Shown: piece after piece, positions 8,559 to 17,412 of the stretch
How the letters are laid out: every line of letters begins with the position of its first letter
Numbering within the stretch: position 1 is the first letter of the stretch
Made by a program: the position numbers and the translations under genes
Notes under the pieces: model-generated
Seen by the model: the letters and a program-made list of their open reading frames with translations, nothing else
Database searches by the model: none
Told to the model about the DNA's origin: nothing
Assembly: GCA_964619265.1 (NCBI GenBank)
Contig: CAZUCE010000022.1
Coordinates: 1-64,000 of the forward strand
Reading direction: 5' to 3'
DNA length: 64,000 nucleotides
Origin: CAZUCE01 sp964619265
GTDB lineage: Bacteria > Planctomycetota > UBA1135 > GCA-002686595

Positions 8559-9821
8559 GTGCTCTTCCGCCACCCCGAGCGGGCCCATCGCCTGCGGCTC
8601 GGCTACTGCCTCAACGTGCACCCCGCGGATGACCTCGAGGGCCTGCACCGCGGGCTCGAGTCCGTCACCTTGCCGCTGCGGGATGCCCTGGCCCCGGACG
8701 GGCCGTTCGGTGTCGGGCTGTACCTCTCGGCTCCGGTAGCCAGCGAACTCCGGCGCTCGGACCGCGAACTGGAACGCTTGGCTCGCGTCCTTTCGAGCAA
8801 CGCTCTCGATCCGTTTACCTACAACGCTTTTCCGGCCGAGCGATTCCATGAGCCGGGTCTGAAGCGCGACGTCTTCCGCCCGACCTGGGCCGAGCCCAAG
8901 CGGGCGGCTTTCACGCGCGACGTCGCCGAGCTGGCCGTCCAGCTCGCCGGATCTACGCCCCGCGGCCACCTTTCGATCAGCACCCACACCGGAGGGCACG
9001 AAGCCCACGCCCGCGGACCAGAATTCGACGGCGCGGTTCGCGACGCCTTGCTGGCGAGCGCCGAGTACCTAGCCGGTCTGGCGAGCCGAACCGGCCAGTC
9101 GATCGTCCTGGCTCTCGAGCCCGAACCGCGCTCGCACCATGGGGATACGGCCGAATTCGCGCGCGCCACGGATCGCTGGGACCTCGCTCACCATCCGGCG
9201 GCTGCGCACCTGGGCTTGTGCCTCGACACCTGCCACGCCGCCGTCGAATTCGAATCCCGCGAGCACCTGGCCGCGCTGCCGGCGCGCACCGCACGCCCCC
9301 TGGGCAAGATCCAATACACCAACGCCCTGCGCCTCGAGCATCCCGGTGCCGACGAAGCCGGCCGCCGCGCCCTGCTCGCCCTAGATGAGCCGATCTACCT
9401 GCACCAGCTCACCGCCCGCGAGCGCGGCGGACAGCTCTTGCGCCTAGCCGACCTCTGCGAGCTCGAATCCACCGCAAAGCGCGAACGCCTGCTTGCCGCC
9501 GAAGAGTGGCGCTGTCACTTCCACGTGCCGGTCGATCTCGAACGCTCCGAACTCACCGGCGGACTTGCCACGACCTCGCCGGTTGTGGACCCGATCCTCG
9601 CCGATTTGCTCGGCCCGGTGGGGGACGCCTGGATGGCCAACGCGCCGGCCGCTCCAGGGGGCGCCGCCCCCGAGCTCCACCTGGAACTCGAGACCTACAC
9701 CTGGAGCGTGCTTCCCGGCGCCGCCGCACGAACTCCCGCCGATCTGGTCCGGGGCCTCGCCTCCGAGTACCGCGTGACCCTCGCTCACCTCGAAGCCGCC
9801 GGCTGGCAGCCGGCTTGCTGA
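8559..9821 (+). CDS. eboE: EboE-like metabolite traffic protein (TIM barrel)
   Basis: A 420-residue protein with the fold of sugar phosphate isomerases/epimerases (AP endonuclease 2-like TIM barrel). The opening RLGYCLNVHPADDLEG is characteristic of EboE. Further in are the metal-site candidates STHTGGHEAH (His), LALEPEPRSHHGD (Glu), GLCLDTCHAAVEFE (Asp/His) and the KIQYTNALR strand. In cyanobacteria and algae-associated bacteria EboE belongs to the eboABCDEF cluster, linked to traffic of metabolite precursors toward the periplasm (scytonemin biosynthesis). The actual reaction is not established. The start is the GTG at 8559. EboA and EboB homologues lie at 58.2-60.0 kb, not next to it, which is unusual. 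Confidence 0.82.
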   Translation: MLFRHPERAHRLRLGYCLNVHPADDLEGLHRGLESVTLPLRDALAPDGPFGVGLYLSAPVASELRRSDRELERLARVLSSNALDPFTYNAFPAERFHEPGLKRDVFRPTWAEPKRAAFTRDVAELAVQLAGSTPRGHLSISTHTGGHEAHARGPEFDGAVRDALLASAEYLAGLASRTGQSIVLALEPEPRSHHGDTAEFARATDRWDLAHHPAAAHLGLCLDTCHAAVEFESREHLAALPARTARPLGKIQYTNALRLEHPGADEAGRRALLALDEPIYLHQLTARERGGQLLRLADLCELESTAKRERLLAAEEWRCHFHVPVDLERSELTGGLATTSPVVDPILADLLGPVGDAWMANAPAAPGGAAPELHLELETYTWSVLPGAAARTPADLVRGLASEYRVTLAHLEAAGWQPAC

Positions 9822-9894
9822 CCGGAGCCCGAGCGCCTGCTCAGCCAATCGGGAAGATCTCCCCAAGAACCGGGAACTTGCCGGCGCCCGCGCG

Positions 9895-9923
9895 TTGACA
9901 CGGCCTTCCCGGTCCCCTAAATT
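9895..9923 (+). promoter_or_regulatory. Promoter of tRNA-Glu
   Basis: TTGACA at 9895-9900, a 17-base spacer, then TAAATT at 9918-9923, about 15 bases before the mature tRNA 5' end. The -35 is a full sigma-70 consensus and the -10 matches at four of six positions. This is the clearest promoter in the window. Confidence 0.75.
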
Positions 9924-9937
9924 CCCCGCACTTGAGT

Positions 9938-10012
9938 GGCCCCGTCGTCTAGTCAGGCCTAGGACACCAGGTTTTCATCCTGGCGACAGGGGTTCAAATC
10001 CCCTCGGGGTCA
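9938..10012 (+). tRNA. tRNA-Glu (anticodon UUC)
   Basis: A 75-nt cloverleaf: acceptor GGCCCCG pairs with CGGGGTC (one G-T pair), followed by discriminator A at 10012 and an encoded CCA at 10013-10015. The anticodon stem CCAGG/CCTGG closes the loop TTTTCAT (anticodon TTC), and the T arm is AGGGGTTCAAATCCCCT. The end of the broken serine recombinase overlaps it in antisense, which marks the tRNA 3' end as a likely integration site. Confidence 0.95.
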
Positions 10013-11318
10013 CCATTCCTTCTTCTCCCTGCTCCAGGGAGCGTAGCCACCCGAAGACAGGGGAGGTTACGGCGGTTCCAAACGCCTCACCGTTGTACTG
10101 GACACCGTCCGGGAACATAAGCCACTGGAGTCGAAGTCGCTCCTCGGGGTCGGCGGACTTCCAGGCCGCGGCGGGATCTTGGAGTAGCTCTTGGGCGATG
10201 GATAGGATCCGGTCGACGGGCAGCTCGGGCTCTTCTTCCCCGGCGATGGCTCCGAGAACCTTCCGCTCCTCGCCATCGAGTCGCTGGCCTTCGCGCCGGT
10301 AGGTCTGCTCGTCGATGAGGTCCTGATAGACGAAGGCGGCGACTAGCTTGCCCCGTTGCTGCTGGAGGCTCTCAAGTTGAGTCTCAAGCTGTTGGCGGTT
10401 TAATCGACGCCCTTCGTGTCGGCGCTGCCAAATCTCGCGAAGGATCTCACACATTAGCGCTACCAAGCCCGGCTCCGCCGGAAGCTCTCCAAGGAACGCG
10501 AGGAACCTGTCCTCGACGACGTGTTTGCGCGCGTGCACCCGTCGATCCCCGTCGCCGGAGCATTTCTTGTTGTGGCAGAGGTCGTACGGGTATCGCTTCG
10601 AGCGACCCTTGGCACGATTGCCGGCCAGAGGCTTGCCGCACCACGCGCAACGCGCGAAGCGACGGAGGGGGAAACTCCGGGTCATCTCGGTTTCTCTTGC
10701 TCTCCTTGTAAGCCCGATTACCCAGAACGGCTTGCACGCGCACGAACGTCTCTCGGCTAACGAGTGGCTCCCAGTCCCCCTTGCACGAGACGCCCCAGCG
10801 CTCGGATTCGATCCAGCCCTCGTAGAGACGGTTCTTCAGCATCTTGCTCACATCCTGATTGCTCAGCTTCTTCCCCGAGCACGTCCGCAGGCCCAGGGTC
10901 GTGAAGTGGCGCTTTAGATCAGCCTTCGAAGTCTCGCCCTCGACGAAGCGCTCAAACATCTGCCGGATCAGGTCAGCCCGCTCGGGATCGTGGCGGAGCC
11001 TCGGTAGGTGCTTCAGCTTCGCTTGGTTGATGTAGCCGAGAGGGGCGCGGTGTACCCACCGTCCGCTCAGAATCGTGTCGAGCATGTGGCTTCGTGAGGC
11101 TTCTGCCCGAAGTTCGTTATCGAGCTGCGTTAGGCCGGCAGACAGCGTGCCGTAGAACTTGCCCATCGGAGCCTCGTCGATTGGCTCGGTCGCCGAGCGC
11201 AGCGTGATCCCCTCACGGCCGAGGTAGGTGAGCAGGACCTCCTTGTCCGAGTGCGGTGCGCACGAAGCGGTTCATCTTGTAGACCACAACGTGATCCAGC
11301 CTCGCCTCGATCCACGAG
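9975..11318 (-). pseudogene. Large serine recombinase, decayed
   Basis: Remnant of a phage/ICE-type large serine recombinase. Reading 5' to 3' on the minus strand: the end of the resolvase domain (LDHVVVYKMNRFVR, then LTYLGREGITLRSATEPIDE and APMGKFYGTLSAG), the recombinase domain (APLGYI, DPERADLIRQMFERFVEGE, LKNRLYEGWI), the zinc ribbon (CAWCGKPL...CHNKKCSG) and a coiled coil. Two single-base shifts break it: near 11247-11248 (between VRTAL and DKEVLL) and in a run of five G at 10667-10671 (between DDPEF and PLRRFARCAWC). The first ~60 residues, including the catalytic serine, are missing and replaced by an IS fragment. The last codons are antisense to tRNA-Glu, typical of integrases next to their attachment site. 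The homopolymer shift could be a sequencing error, but not the missing N-terminus. Confidence 0.85.
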
Positions 11319-11319
11319 C

Positions 11320-11674
11320 GAAGGTTGTCGTGCCACCATCGCGAAAGGCCACTGCAACGGCCAGGCGGAATTCGCCGTTGCCTGAACGTAATCGGGCGAT
11401 CAAAATGATCCGCAAGGTCGGGAGGCAGAGGTGGAAGAAGGAGTCCGGTTATCACCGACTGGGGCGCGTTGAGAACACTCTCTTCCGTGTGAAGTCGATC
11501 GTTAATGGGCGACTCCGTGCTCGTCATGCGGATACCCAGGCGACGGAAGCGCTCCTTGCTTGCAATGCTCTGAACCGGATGTTTGAGCTTGGGCGACCGA
11601 GATCGGTCCCGATTCCCAGGTGAGGGCCTGGGGTGGCGGAAGTTCCAGCTCGGATCTTGGCCGTGCAACAACAC
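11320..11674 (+). mobile_element. 3' fragment of an IS5-family element (copy 1)
   Basis: The plus strand encodes the last ~100 residues of an IS5-type DDE transposase, from KVVVPPSRKAT to the stop TGA at 11621-11623, including the GRVENTLFRVKS segment that carries the third catalytic acid (E). The following 50 bp resemble the right end of the complete copy at 16.3-17.4 kb (for example CTGGGGT, GTTCCAGC, GTGCAACAAC). The 5' part of the element is missing, and the fragment abuts the serine recombinase near 11320. At protein level it is clearly related to, but not identical with, copy 2 (for instance WKKESGYHRLG against EKMESGYHRQG). Confidence 0.8.
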
Positions 11675-11897
11675 CGCGTCTCGCGTCATGGTGAAGACCA
11701 CCACGAGCCCGTTGAACCTTGGAACCCGATCCTAGCAGGGTCGGAACGATCCAGAGCGGGCGGGGGTGGGCACACTGGGGGGCGAAGAATCCGCGGCTCA
11801 GCGACGGCCGATCGCGTATTTTTTTCTGTAGGTGCATGCCTCTCGGTGTTGAGCGACCCCCCGTGATTGCCCGCCGGGCGTCCTTCCGACGATCGTG

Positions 11898-12527
11898 ATG
11901 TCTCGCGAGCGCCAAGAAATTGACTTCCATGCCGCGCTCTCGAGCGCGAAGCAAGGCCATGCGGACGCGCAGGAGCGCCTGTTTGAGCGCTTTTACCCAA
12001 CGGTCGAGCGCATGGTTCACCACCAGCTCGCACGCGAGGTCAAGTAGCACAAGCCTTGGCTCACCGCCCGCTTCAGTGCCGGGGATGTGGTCCAGGAGGT
12101 CTTCAGGAGCGTGCTTGGAGTCCTGGGTTCGTTCGCAGGCGATAGCGAAGGGGCCTTCGCAGGCTATCTATCCAAGATCGTCAAGAATCGAATCTTGGAC
12201 ACGATCCGATTCCACGAGGTCTCGAGACGCGATGGACCTAAGCACTCGGAGCTTCTCGAGGAGCTCGAGGTCGGAAGCGGCCAAGCCGGACCCGCCACCC
12301 AGGCCGTGGCCGCTGAAGAGTGGCCGCTTACTCCGAGACCGTGACCAGCTTTCCAGAGCGCTAGCGCAAGCTCCTGACCGCCCGCATCGAGAAGGAAACC
12401 AAGTTCACGGACTTGGCCGAGGAAGTTGGCTACAGCTCCGAGACGGCCACGCGGCGGGCCTTCTATATATACCGCACAGGCCCAGTTGCTCCTGAAGCTG
12501 AGAAAGTTGCGCGGCACCCAAGCCTGA
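11898..12527 (+). pseudogene. ECF-type sigma-70 factor, decayed
   Basis: Reading from ATG 11898, the frame gives a region 2-like start (DAQERLFERFYPTVERMV), interrupted by TAG at 12045-12047 (codon 50). It continues in the same frame with FSAGDVVQEVFRSVLGVLGS and GYLSKIVKNRILDTIR, the region 2 helices. Frameshifts follow near 12322 and 12355, then a TAG at 12362. The region 4 helix-turn-helix is still readable (RIEKETKFTDLAEEVGYSSE), and after another shift near 12475 the C-terminus QAQLLLKLRKLRG ends at TGA 12525-12527. Several independent lesions make it a true pseudogene rather than a sequencing artefact. It resembles the ECF-like sigma factors abundant in planctomycetes (family-level inference). 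Confidence 0.8.
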
Positions 12528-12922
12528 AGTCAGGCGCGGATCCTGGGGTTTCGACTGCGGCAAGAGACAAGCCGCCATCCGGGGGGAAGACCAGCAGGAG
12601 ATCGGGGCCGGGCAGAGGCGAAGGAGTCTTCCGCTCGGTCAAAGATGGACGCAACAGATAGAGAGAGCCGACACGCTCAAGAGTTTGAGTGAAACGCCTC
12701 GACGGCGATGGACGCTGTGAAGGGCTGGACAAATTTGAAAAGAAGCCGTCGTTCGATCGTGGTGTTCGCGTCGTCCGACGTCAGCAGCCCCGCTGCGAAA
12801 AAATCTCGTACTCGACCGTCGCAAGAACGCGCAGCTCTCGCCTTCTTGGTTGACCGGCCGCTCAAGCGAGTGGCCCAACGCGAACCTCAACCTTCTACCA
12901 AGAAGCAACACACTCAAAAAGA
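12528..12922. other. Intergenic, no gene seen
   Basis: About 0.4 kb between the sigma pseudogene and the next secreted protein. Base composition is lower in GC than the surrounding core genes. I see no recognisable coding region, RNA or strong hairpin; a promoter for the gene at 12923 presumably lies here. Confidence 0.4.
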
Positions 12923-13780
12923 ATGAAGAACTCTAACAACACCTCGCTCGCCGGCCTTCTCACCATCACGGCGGCACTCGCTATGGCATCCCCGGCGCGC
13001 GCCCAGGGTTTCGGAGTCATCGACGAGCCCCTTGAGCCGGACAAGGGAGTCGGTTGGTCGCTGACGACCGACGAGGCCTTCCCGGACTTTCCGCCGGAGC
13101 AAACCGACTGGTGCGTTTGGTTCAGCTCTGCCAACGCCAAGGCGCAAAGCAACGGATACGCAGCTTCAGGATCTGGCAAGGCCTACGACGCGACTTTGGG
13201 CTGCGACGTAAGGGTGCAAAACGCCGCCACCGGCGTTCGCCTTCTGGCCTGGACCTACTGCGGAAACGAGTGCTTCCCCAAGGGGTGGGGCAAGGTCAAA
13301 GCGAGCGCAAAGGCCAACGGGGTCGTCAACCTCCACACTTCAAACAGCGCTGCTGTCGCCGTTGGATACGCCGTCGTGGCTTCCAATCTCTGTGGCCCCG
13401 TGAACGCGGTGATCGAGAAGTCCGCCGCTGAAACGACCAGCGGAACGTTGGGCGATATCGAGTTCAAGATCGAAGACGTGGGAGTCACTATCCCGGTGAA
13501 GGTCTCGACCGGAACCGGCGTCTACCCGGACTCGGACAAGGACGCCGACGTCGGTGAGGAATGCACCAACTTCGTGAAGGTCAAGTACAAGTCCAAGGCC
13601 TACGTGGAGTTCTACGCCGACGAATTCGTCTTCGACGGCAGCTGCGACGGAAACATGTCGGCCAGCGGTTCGGCCTCGGTGACCCTCGGGATCTGCGAAG
13701 AGGAAGCCTGCGAGGACCCGGATCCGCCCAAGACCTTCAACCCCGGCGTCATCATCCCCGAGGAGGTCCCCATTTCCTGA
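12923..13780 (+). CDS. Secreted protein of unknown function
   Basis: A 285-residue protein with a clear Sec signal peptide: a short basic start, the hydrophobic LAGLLTITAALAMA core and a signal peptidase I site after ARA (SPARA-QGFG). The mature part is not a family I recognise. It is rich in Ala, Gly, Ser and Val with alternating patterns typical of beta sheet (GKVKASAKANGVVNL), acidic overall (PDSDKDADVGEECT), and has about nine Cys (WTYCGNECF, CGP, EECT, GSCDGN, ICEEEACED), suggesting disulfides outside the cytoplasm. It ends in a proline-rich segment. An imperfect terminator follows at 13812-13843. It is intact although it lies inside a decayed accessory region. Confidence 0.75.
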   Translation: MKNSNNTSLAGLLTITAALAMASPARAQGFGVIDEPLEPDKGVGWSLTTDEAFPDFPPEQTDWCVWFSSANAKAQSNGYAASGSGKAYDATLGCDVRVQNAATGVRLLAWTYCGNECFPKGWGKVKASAKANGVVNLHTSNSAAVAVGYAVVASNLCGPVNAVIEKSAAETTSGTLGDIEFKIEDVGVTIPVKVSTGTGVYPDSDKDADVGEECTNFVKVKYKSKAYVEFYADEFVFDGSCDGNMSASGSASVTLGICEEEACEDPDPPKTFNPGVIIPEEVPIS

Positions 13781-13811
13781 GTCTTGCCAAATTGCATCAA
13801 CAGTCGACTTG

Positions 13812-13843
13812 CCTCCCTAGCGCTCGACGAGCGCTCAGGGAGG
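13812..13843 (+). terminator. Hairpin after the secreted-protein gene
   Basis: CCTCCCT pairs with AGGGAGG and, inside a small bulge, GCGCTCG pairs with CGAGCGC around a one-base centre. It starts 32 bp after the stop at 13780. There is no T tract, so it may be a Rho-independent terminator only in the broad sense, or an mRNA-stabilising structure. Confidence 0.5.
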
Positions 13844-13966
13844 ACTACCCGAGGCACTTTCCTCGCCGGAATGTGCCTCGGTTCTCATTCACGCGCGACC
13901 GCGGACCATGACGGTTCTTTTCTTTGCGGGCGTGCGAATCCCACCACGCTTGGCACAGAAACCACC

Positions 13967-16180
13967 ATGAAGCCCCTCGTCCGCATTCTCGCCTTCATCG
14001 CCGTCGCCGCGATCTCGCTCGTCTTCGTTTTGTTCCCGAGTCCGACCGATCATCCCGAGCTAGTGTCTGCCGCGCCGCCTGCGGCCGAAGAGAGTCCGGT
14101 GCGGGTTCCAGCCTTGGTCGCCGACTCCAGTCGAGCGGTCGCTCGCGTAGCTTCTGAGGAACCGGTGGACCAGGATGCGGCACCGGAGTCGGGTGTTCTC
14201 TCCTTGGAGGTGCAGGTCGTTTCTGCCCTGGACTTCAGCGGAGTCGCCGGCGCAGATCTCTCGATCTTTGGCGACCCGCTGGCCTCGGTATCGGGAGTGA
14301 CGGACTCCGACGGCCGGATCTCGGTAACGCTCTCGGACCGCTTTGTCGAGTCCAGCGCTCTCGCGGTTGTCGAAGCACCCAAATACTGCCGACGCCTCAT
14401 CCGTTTGCGCGCGACGGATGGCGAGTTGTTGGTCGTTCTTCAGCCAGCCGCCACGATTGAGGTCGCATTGGTCGACGAACAGGGGGATCCGTACGCCGAT
14501 GTGGAAGTCCGTCTCATGCCTCCGAATCAGCAGGGCCGTGGATGGGGCGAGGAGTGGCGTGCGATCGACCCGAGCACTTCCGGACCGGGCATCGAGAGCC
14601 TGCGTGCGCGCTACAAGGCAGCCTTGGAAGCGGGTCGGACTCTGACCGCCGACGACTCTGGCGTTCCAGGCATCGCGAACGCACCCGTTGAGTTCGGCAG
14701 CCTGCGCGGTGGCGACCTGAACATCTCCACCGTCTTCCGCGATTGTCTCGACCCGGGTGGATTCACCCGTCGGACAGATCAAGAAGGGAAGGCTCGATGG
14801 ACTGGCGTTCCGGCGGCGGCGGGGTACCAGTGGGGAGCTCTGGACGTCGTGCTGTTCGAGATCGAGCCCGAGCCGATGCTCAACCACAACGAGCGCCGAG
14901 GCAGCGCCCTCGAGGTGAACATCGATCTGCCCAGCAAGGAGCTCTCCGGCTTGTTCGATGTCGAGCCCGGAGAGACGGTGAGTCTGCAGGCCACGGCCGC
15001 GCGCCGGACGGGGATCGCGGGCGGTTTCCCTTCCGCGGTTCCGGTTGAAGGAGCTCGAGTGGTCGTAAAGGTCTACCACCAGTCCTCTGATGAGCTAACC
15101 CGTGCGCAGGGCTTCCGCTCGATCCGTCTCGAGAAAGGCGGATGGGCTGGCTCCGAGAATCAATTCGAGCTTCTAGGTGTCGAGCCTGGCAGGAAGATCC
15201 TGCGTGGCCGCTGGCGTGAAGAAGATGGTGAAACGTACTTCGTTCAACGAGAGTTCGATTTGGCTCCCGGGGAGTACCGGTATCTCAGCGATCTGACTCC
15301 GACGATCGGAGTGCCGGTCAAGATCAACCTGAATCTGGTCGACAGCTACGGAACTCCACTGGATCCGGAGACCTACTTTGGCGAGGACATCCCTTGGATG
15401 GCTGTTCACGCGATCGCATGGCAAGACGCCCGGACACCGACTCCTCAATTGGATTCGATCCTGCCGATGGAACTCGGTGCTTCGACCACTTTGGTGGGAA
15501 CTCCGGGAGAGCGCATGATCGTATCGGTCGACTGGCCCACCGATGCTCCTACTCCGCTCGTGGAGGGAACCAAACTGGTGATTCCCCGGGAGGTAGAGGT
15601 CGTCCCCTACAGCACGCCGGAGATCGATCTGACCGTCGTGGCTTTGCAACCGACGGTCCATTTGGTCCGGGCGAGGTTTCCAAGCGGAGTCGAACCGACT
15701 CGCGGGGAGGCTCAGTTCATCCCAATTCGGGACGGCTCCCCCGCACGTGCAGACCTGAGGGTCGATGTCGATGGGGCGATCTCCGCAAACGTCTCACTGG
15801 AGCCGGGGCTCTACCGGATTCTCGCGCACACCCAGGCGCCGGAGACCGAGACGGGGGGCTCGAGTTGGCTTGCTGACGCCACGCTCGATGCGACTCACAG
15901 TGGCGAATTGGAGCTTTCGCTCGAACGGGCGACTTCGATCGAGGGTGTCGCTCGTCGAGACGACGGTAGCGTGTTGCGGGATGTTGCCCTCTTGTTCGCT
16001 CCGAATGAACTCGTGGCGACCGGGGGTCGTCAGTGGACCCATCGAACCTTCACGGACTCCGAGGGGCACTTTACACTCCACGGACTCGAGCCTTCAAAGA
16101 CCTACGCATGTTCCGAGGGTCCAACGGTGCGATCGTCCGGACTGGATGAAGTGCCTTTCGTCGAACTGCAGCTCCCCTGA
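13967..16180 (+). CDS. Secreted protein with carboxypeptidase-regulatory-like repeats
   Basis: A 737-residue protein. The ATG at 13967 is chosen because it begins a signal anchor/peptide (KPLVRILAFIAVAAISLVFV); the frame is open further upstream without such a feature. Several modules resemble carboxypeptidase regulatory-like/Ig-like beta sandwiches: GVAGADLSIFGDPLASV followed by TDSDGRISVTLSD (about 90-125), IEVALVDEQGDPYADVEV (about 165), and the C-terminal SIEGVARRDDGSVLRDVALL with TDSEGHFTLHGLEP (about 655-715). The remaining parts are also beta-rich. No catalytic domain is seen. Such proteins are common in planctomycetes and are thought to act in cell-surface or extracellular roles; no specific function can be given. 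A hairpin terminator follows directly. Confidence 0.75.
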   Translation: MKPLVRILAFIAVAAISLVFVLFPSPTDHPELVSAAPPAAEESPVRVPALVADSSRAVARVASEEPVDQDAAPESGVLSLEVQVVSALDFSGVAGADLSIFGDPLASVSGVTDSDGRISVTLSDRFVESSALAVVEAPKYCRRLIRLRATDGELLVVLQPAATIEVALVDEQGDPYADVEVRLMPPNQQGRGWGEEWRAIDPSTSGPGIESLRARYKAALEAGRTLTADDSGVPGIANAPVEFGSLRGGDLNISTVFRDCLDPGGFTRRTDQEGKARWTGVPAAAGYQWGALDVVLFEIEPEPMLNHNERRGSALEVNIDLPSKELSGLFDVEPGETVSLQATAARRTGIAGGFPSAVPVEGARVVVKVYHQSSDELTRAQGFRSIRLEKGGWAGSENQFELLGVEPGRKILRGRWREEDGETYFVQREFDLAPGEYRYLSDLTPTIGVPVKINLNLVDSYGTPLDPETYFGEDIPWMAVHAIAWQDARTPTPQLDSILPMELGASTTLVGTPGERMIVSVDWPTDAPTPLVEGTKLVIPREVEVVPYSTPEIDLTVVALQPTVHLVRARFPSGVEPTRGEAQFIPIRDGSPARADLRVDVDGAISANVSLEPGLYRILAHTQAPETETGGSSWLADATLDATHSGELELSLERATSIEGVARRDDGSVLRDVALLFAPNELVATGGRQWTHRTFTDSEGHFTLHGLEPSKTYACSEGPTVRSSGLDEVPFVELQLP

Positions 16181-16187
16181 GTTGCTA

Positions 16188-16227
16188 GGAGAGCGTGGGG
16201 AAGCACCTCGAGTCATCCACGCTCTCC
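16188..16227 (+). terminator. Hairpin terminator after the 737-residue protein gene
   Basis: An 11-bp perfect stem: GGAGAGCGTGG at 16188-16198 pairs with CCACGCTCTCC at 16217-16227 across an 18-base loop. It starts 7 bp after the stop codon. Confidence 0.55.
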
Positions 16228-16316
16228 GTGCGCGGCACCACCGCTACGGCAGCACGGCCAAGCCGAGTCTCATGACCGCGACGTTCGCGTTCATCGCACG
16301 GGGTCTTTCTCGCAGC

Positions 16317-17412
16317 GGCGTTGGTGCGTGGCTCCTGGCGTCCAACCCCCTACCCGGGGCCAGTAGGGCGCATTCCGAGGGGCCGGGGTTCCACCGAGCG
16401 AGACTGTTCGAATGAAGTCCCGCATCCACCCGAACCACAAGACCAAGTACCGCGTCGAGAATTGGTCCGAGTACGAGCGCGGGCTTGTGCGGCGGGGCGA
16501 CATTGCTGTCTGGGTCTCTCCAGCAGCAGTCGCCAGGTGGACTCAGAGCTCAGGTAGACGACCCGGCGGCCAGCGCAAGTTCTCTGACCTGGCGATTGAG
16601 GCCACGCTCACGTTGCGGTTGGTCCTTGGCCTTCCTTTGCGGCAGACAGAGGGGTTCTTGCGCTCGCTCTTCGGATTGATGAGGTTGGACCTTCCAGTGC
16701 CGGATCACACTACGCTCTCAAGGCGAGCCAAGGGTCTAGAGCTACGGCTACGCAGCTCAGCTAGCGCCGAACCGATCCACTTGATCGTGGACAGCACAGG
16801 TCTCTCGATCGTCGGAGAAGGGGAGTGGGCTGCAGCCAAGCACGGCGGGAAAAGCAGGCGAGGGTGGAAGAAGCTCCACCTGGGCGTTGATGGTGCCGGC
16901 GTGATCGTGGCTCAGTCACTGACCGTCGGGGGTGCGGACGACGCTGGCGAAGGAATCAAACTTCTCCAGTCTGTAGGTCGCAAGGTCCGTAGCTTCACAG
17001 CCGACGGAGCCTACGATTCATCGGCGATCTACAAGGCGGCCAAGGCGCGAGGAGCCAATGTTGTCGTGCCACCTTCGCGAAAGGCCACTGCACGGCCCAA
17101 GCGGAAGTCGCAGATGCCTGAACGCGATCGGGCTATCAGAAGAATCCGCAAGGTCGGAAGGCGGAGGTGAAAAAATGGAGTCTGGCTATCACCGCCAGGG
17201 GCGCGTTGAGAACACGTTCTTCCGGTTCAAGTCAATCGTTGGCGGTCGGCTTCGCGCGCGTCAGGCGGACGCCCAGGCGACCGAGGCGTTGATCGCGTGT
17301 AACGTCCTGAATCGGATGCTCCAGCTAAGTCGGCCGCGCTCGGTCGCGATTCCTAGGTGAGAGCCTGGGGTAGGGGGAACTCCAGCCGGAGTGCGAGTTG
17401 TGCAGCAACGCC
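16317..17412 (+). mobile_element. IS5-family insertion sequence (copy 2), full length
   Basis: About 1.1 kb. The left end reads GGCGTTGGTGC (from 16317) and the right end, read inward, GGCGTTGCTGC; both are followed 18-24 bases inward by CCCCCTACCC. These are imperfect terminal inverted repeats. The trinucleotide AGC flanks both ends (16314-16316 and 17413-17415), compatible with a short target duplication but too short to prove one. The element carries one transposase gene, which is interrupted near its 3' end. Confidence 0.75.
16412..17360 (+). pseudogene. IS5-family DDE transposase, frame interrupted
   Basis: The frame from ATG 16412 gives the family's N-terminus (YRVENWSEYERGLVRRG), the helical region with LPLRQTEGFLRSLFGL and VPDHTTLSRRAKGL, the first catalytic Asp in LIVDSTGLSIVG, and the second in FTADGAYDSSAIY. 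It stops at TGA 17168-17170, just after KVGRRR. The rest, with GRVENTFFRFKSIVGG (catalytic Glu), continues in the +1 frame to 17360. Compared with copy 1, one extra base is present around the sequence AGGTGAAAAAATGG. It is either inactivated by a one-base insertion or read by +1 frameshifting at AGG-TGA. Inactivation is the simpler view. Confidence 0.8.

Noticed and set aside
9895..9923. TTGACA as a serine recombinase attachment core
   Set aside because: It fits better as the -35 box of tRNA-Glu, with a -10 at the right distance; no second copy was found to support an att site.
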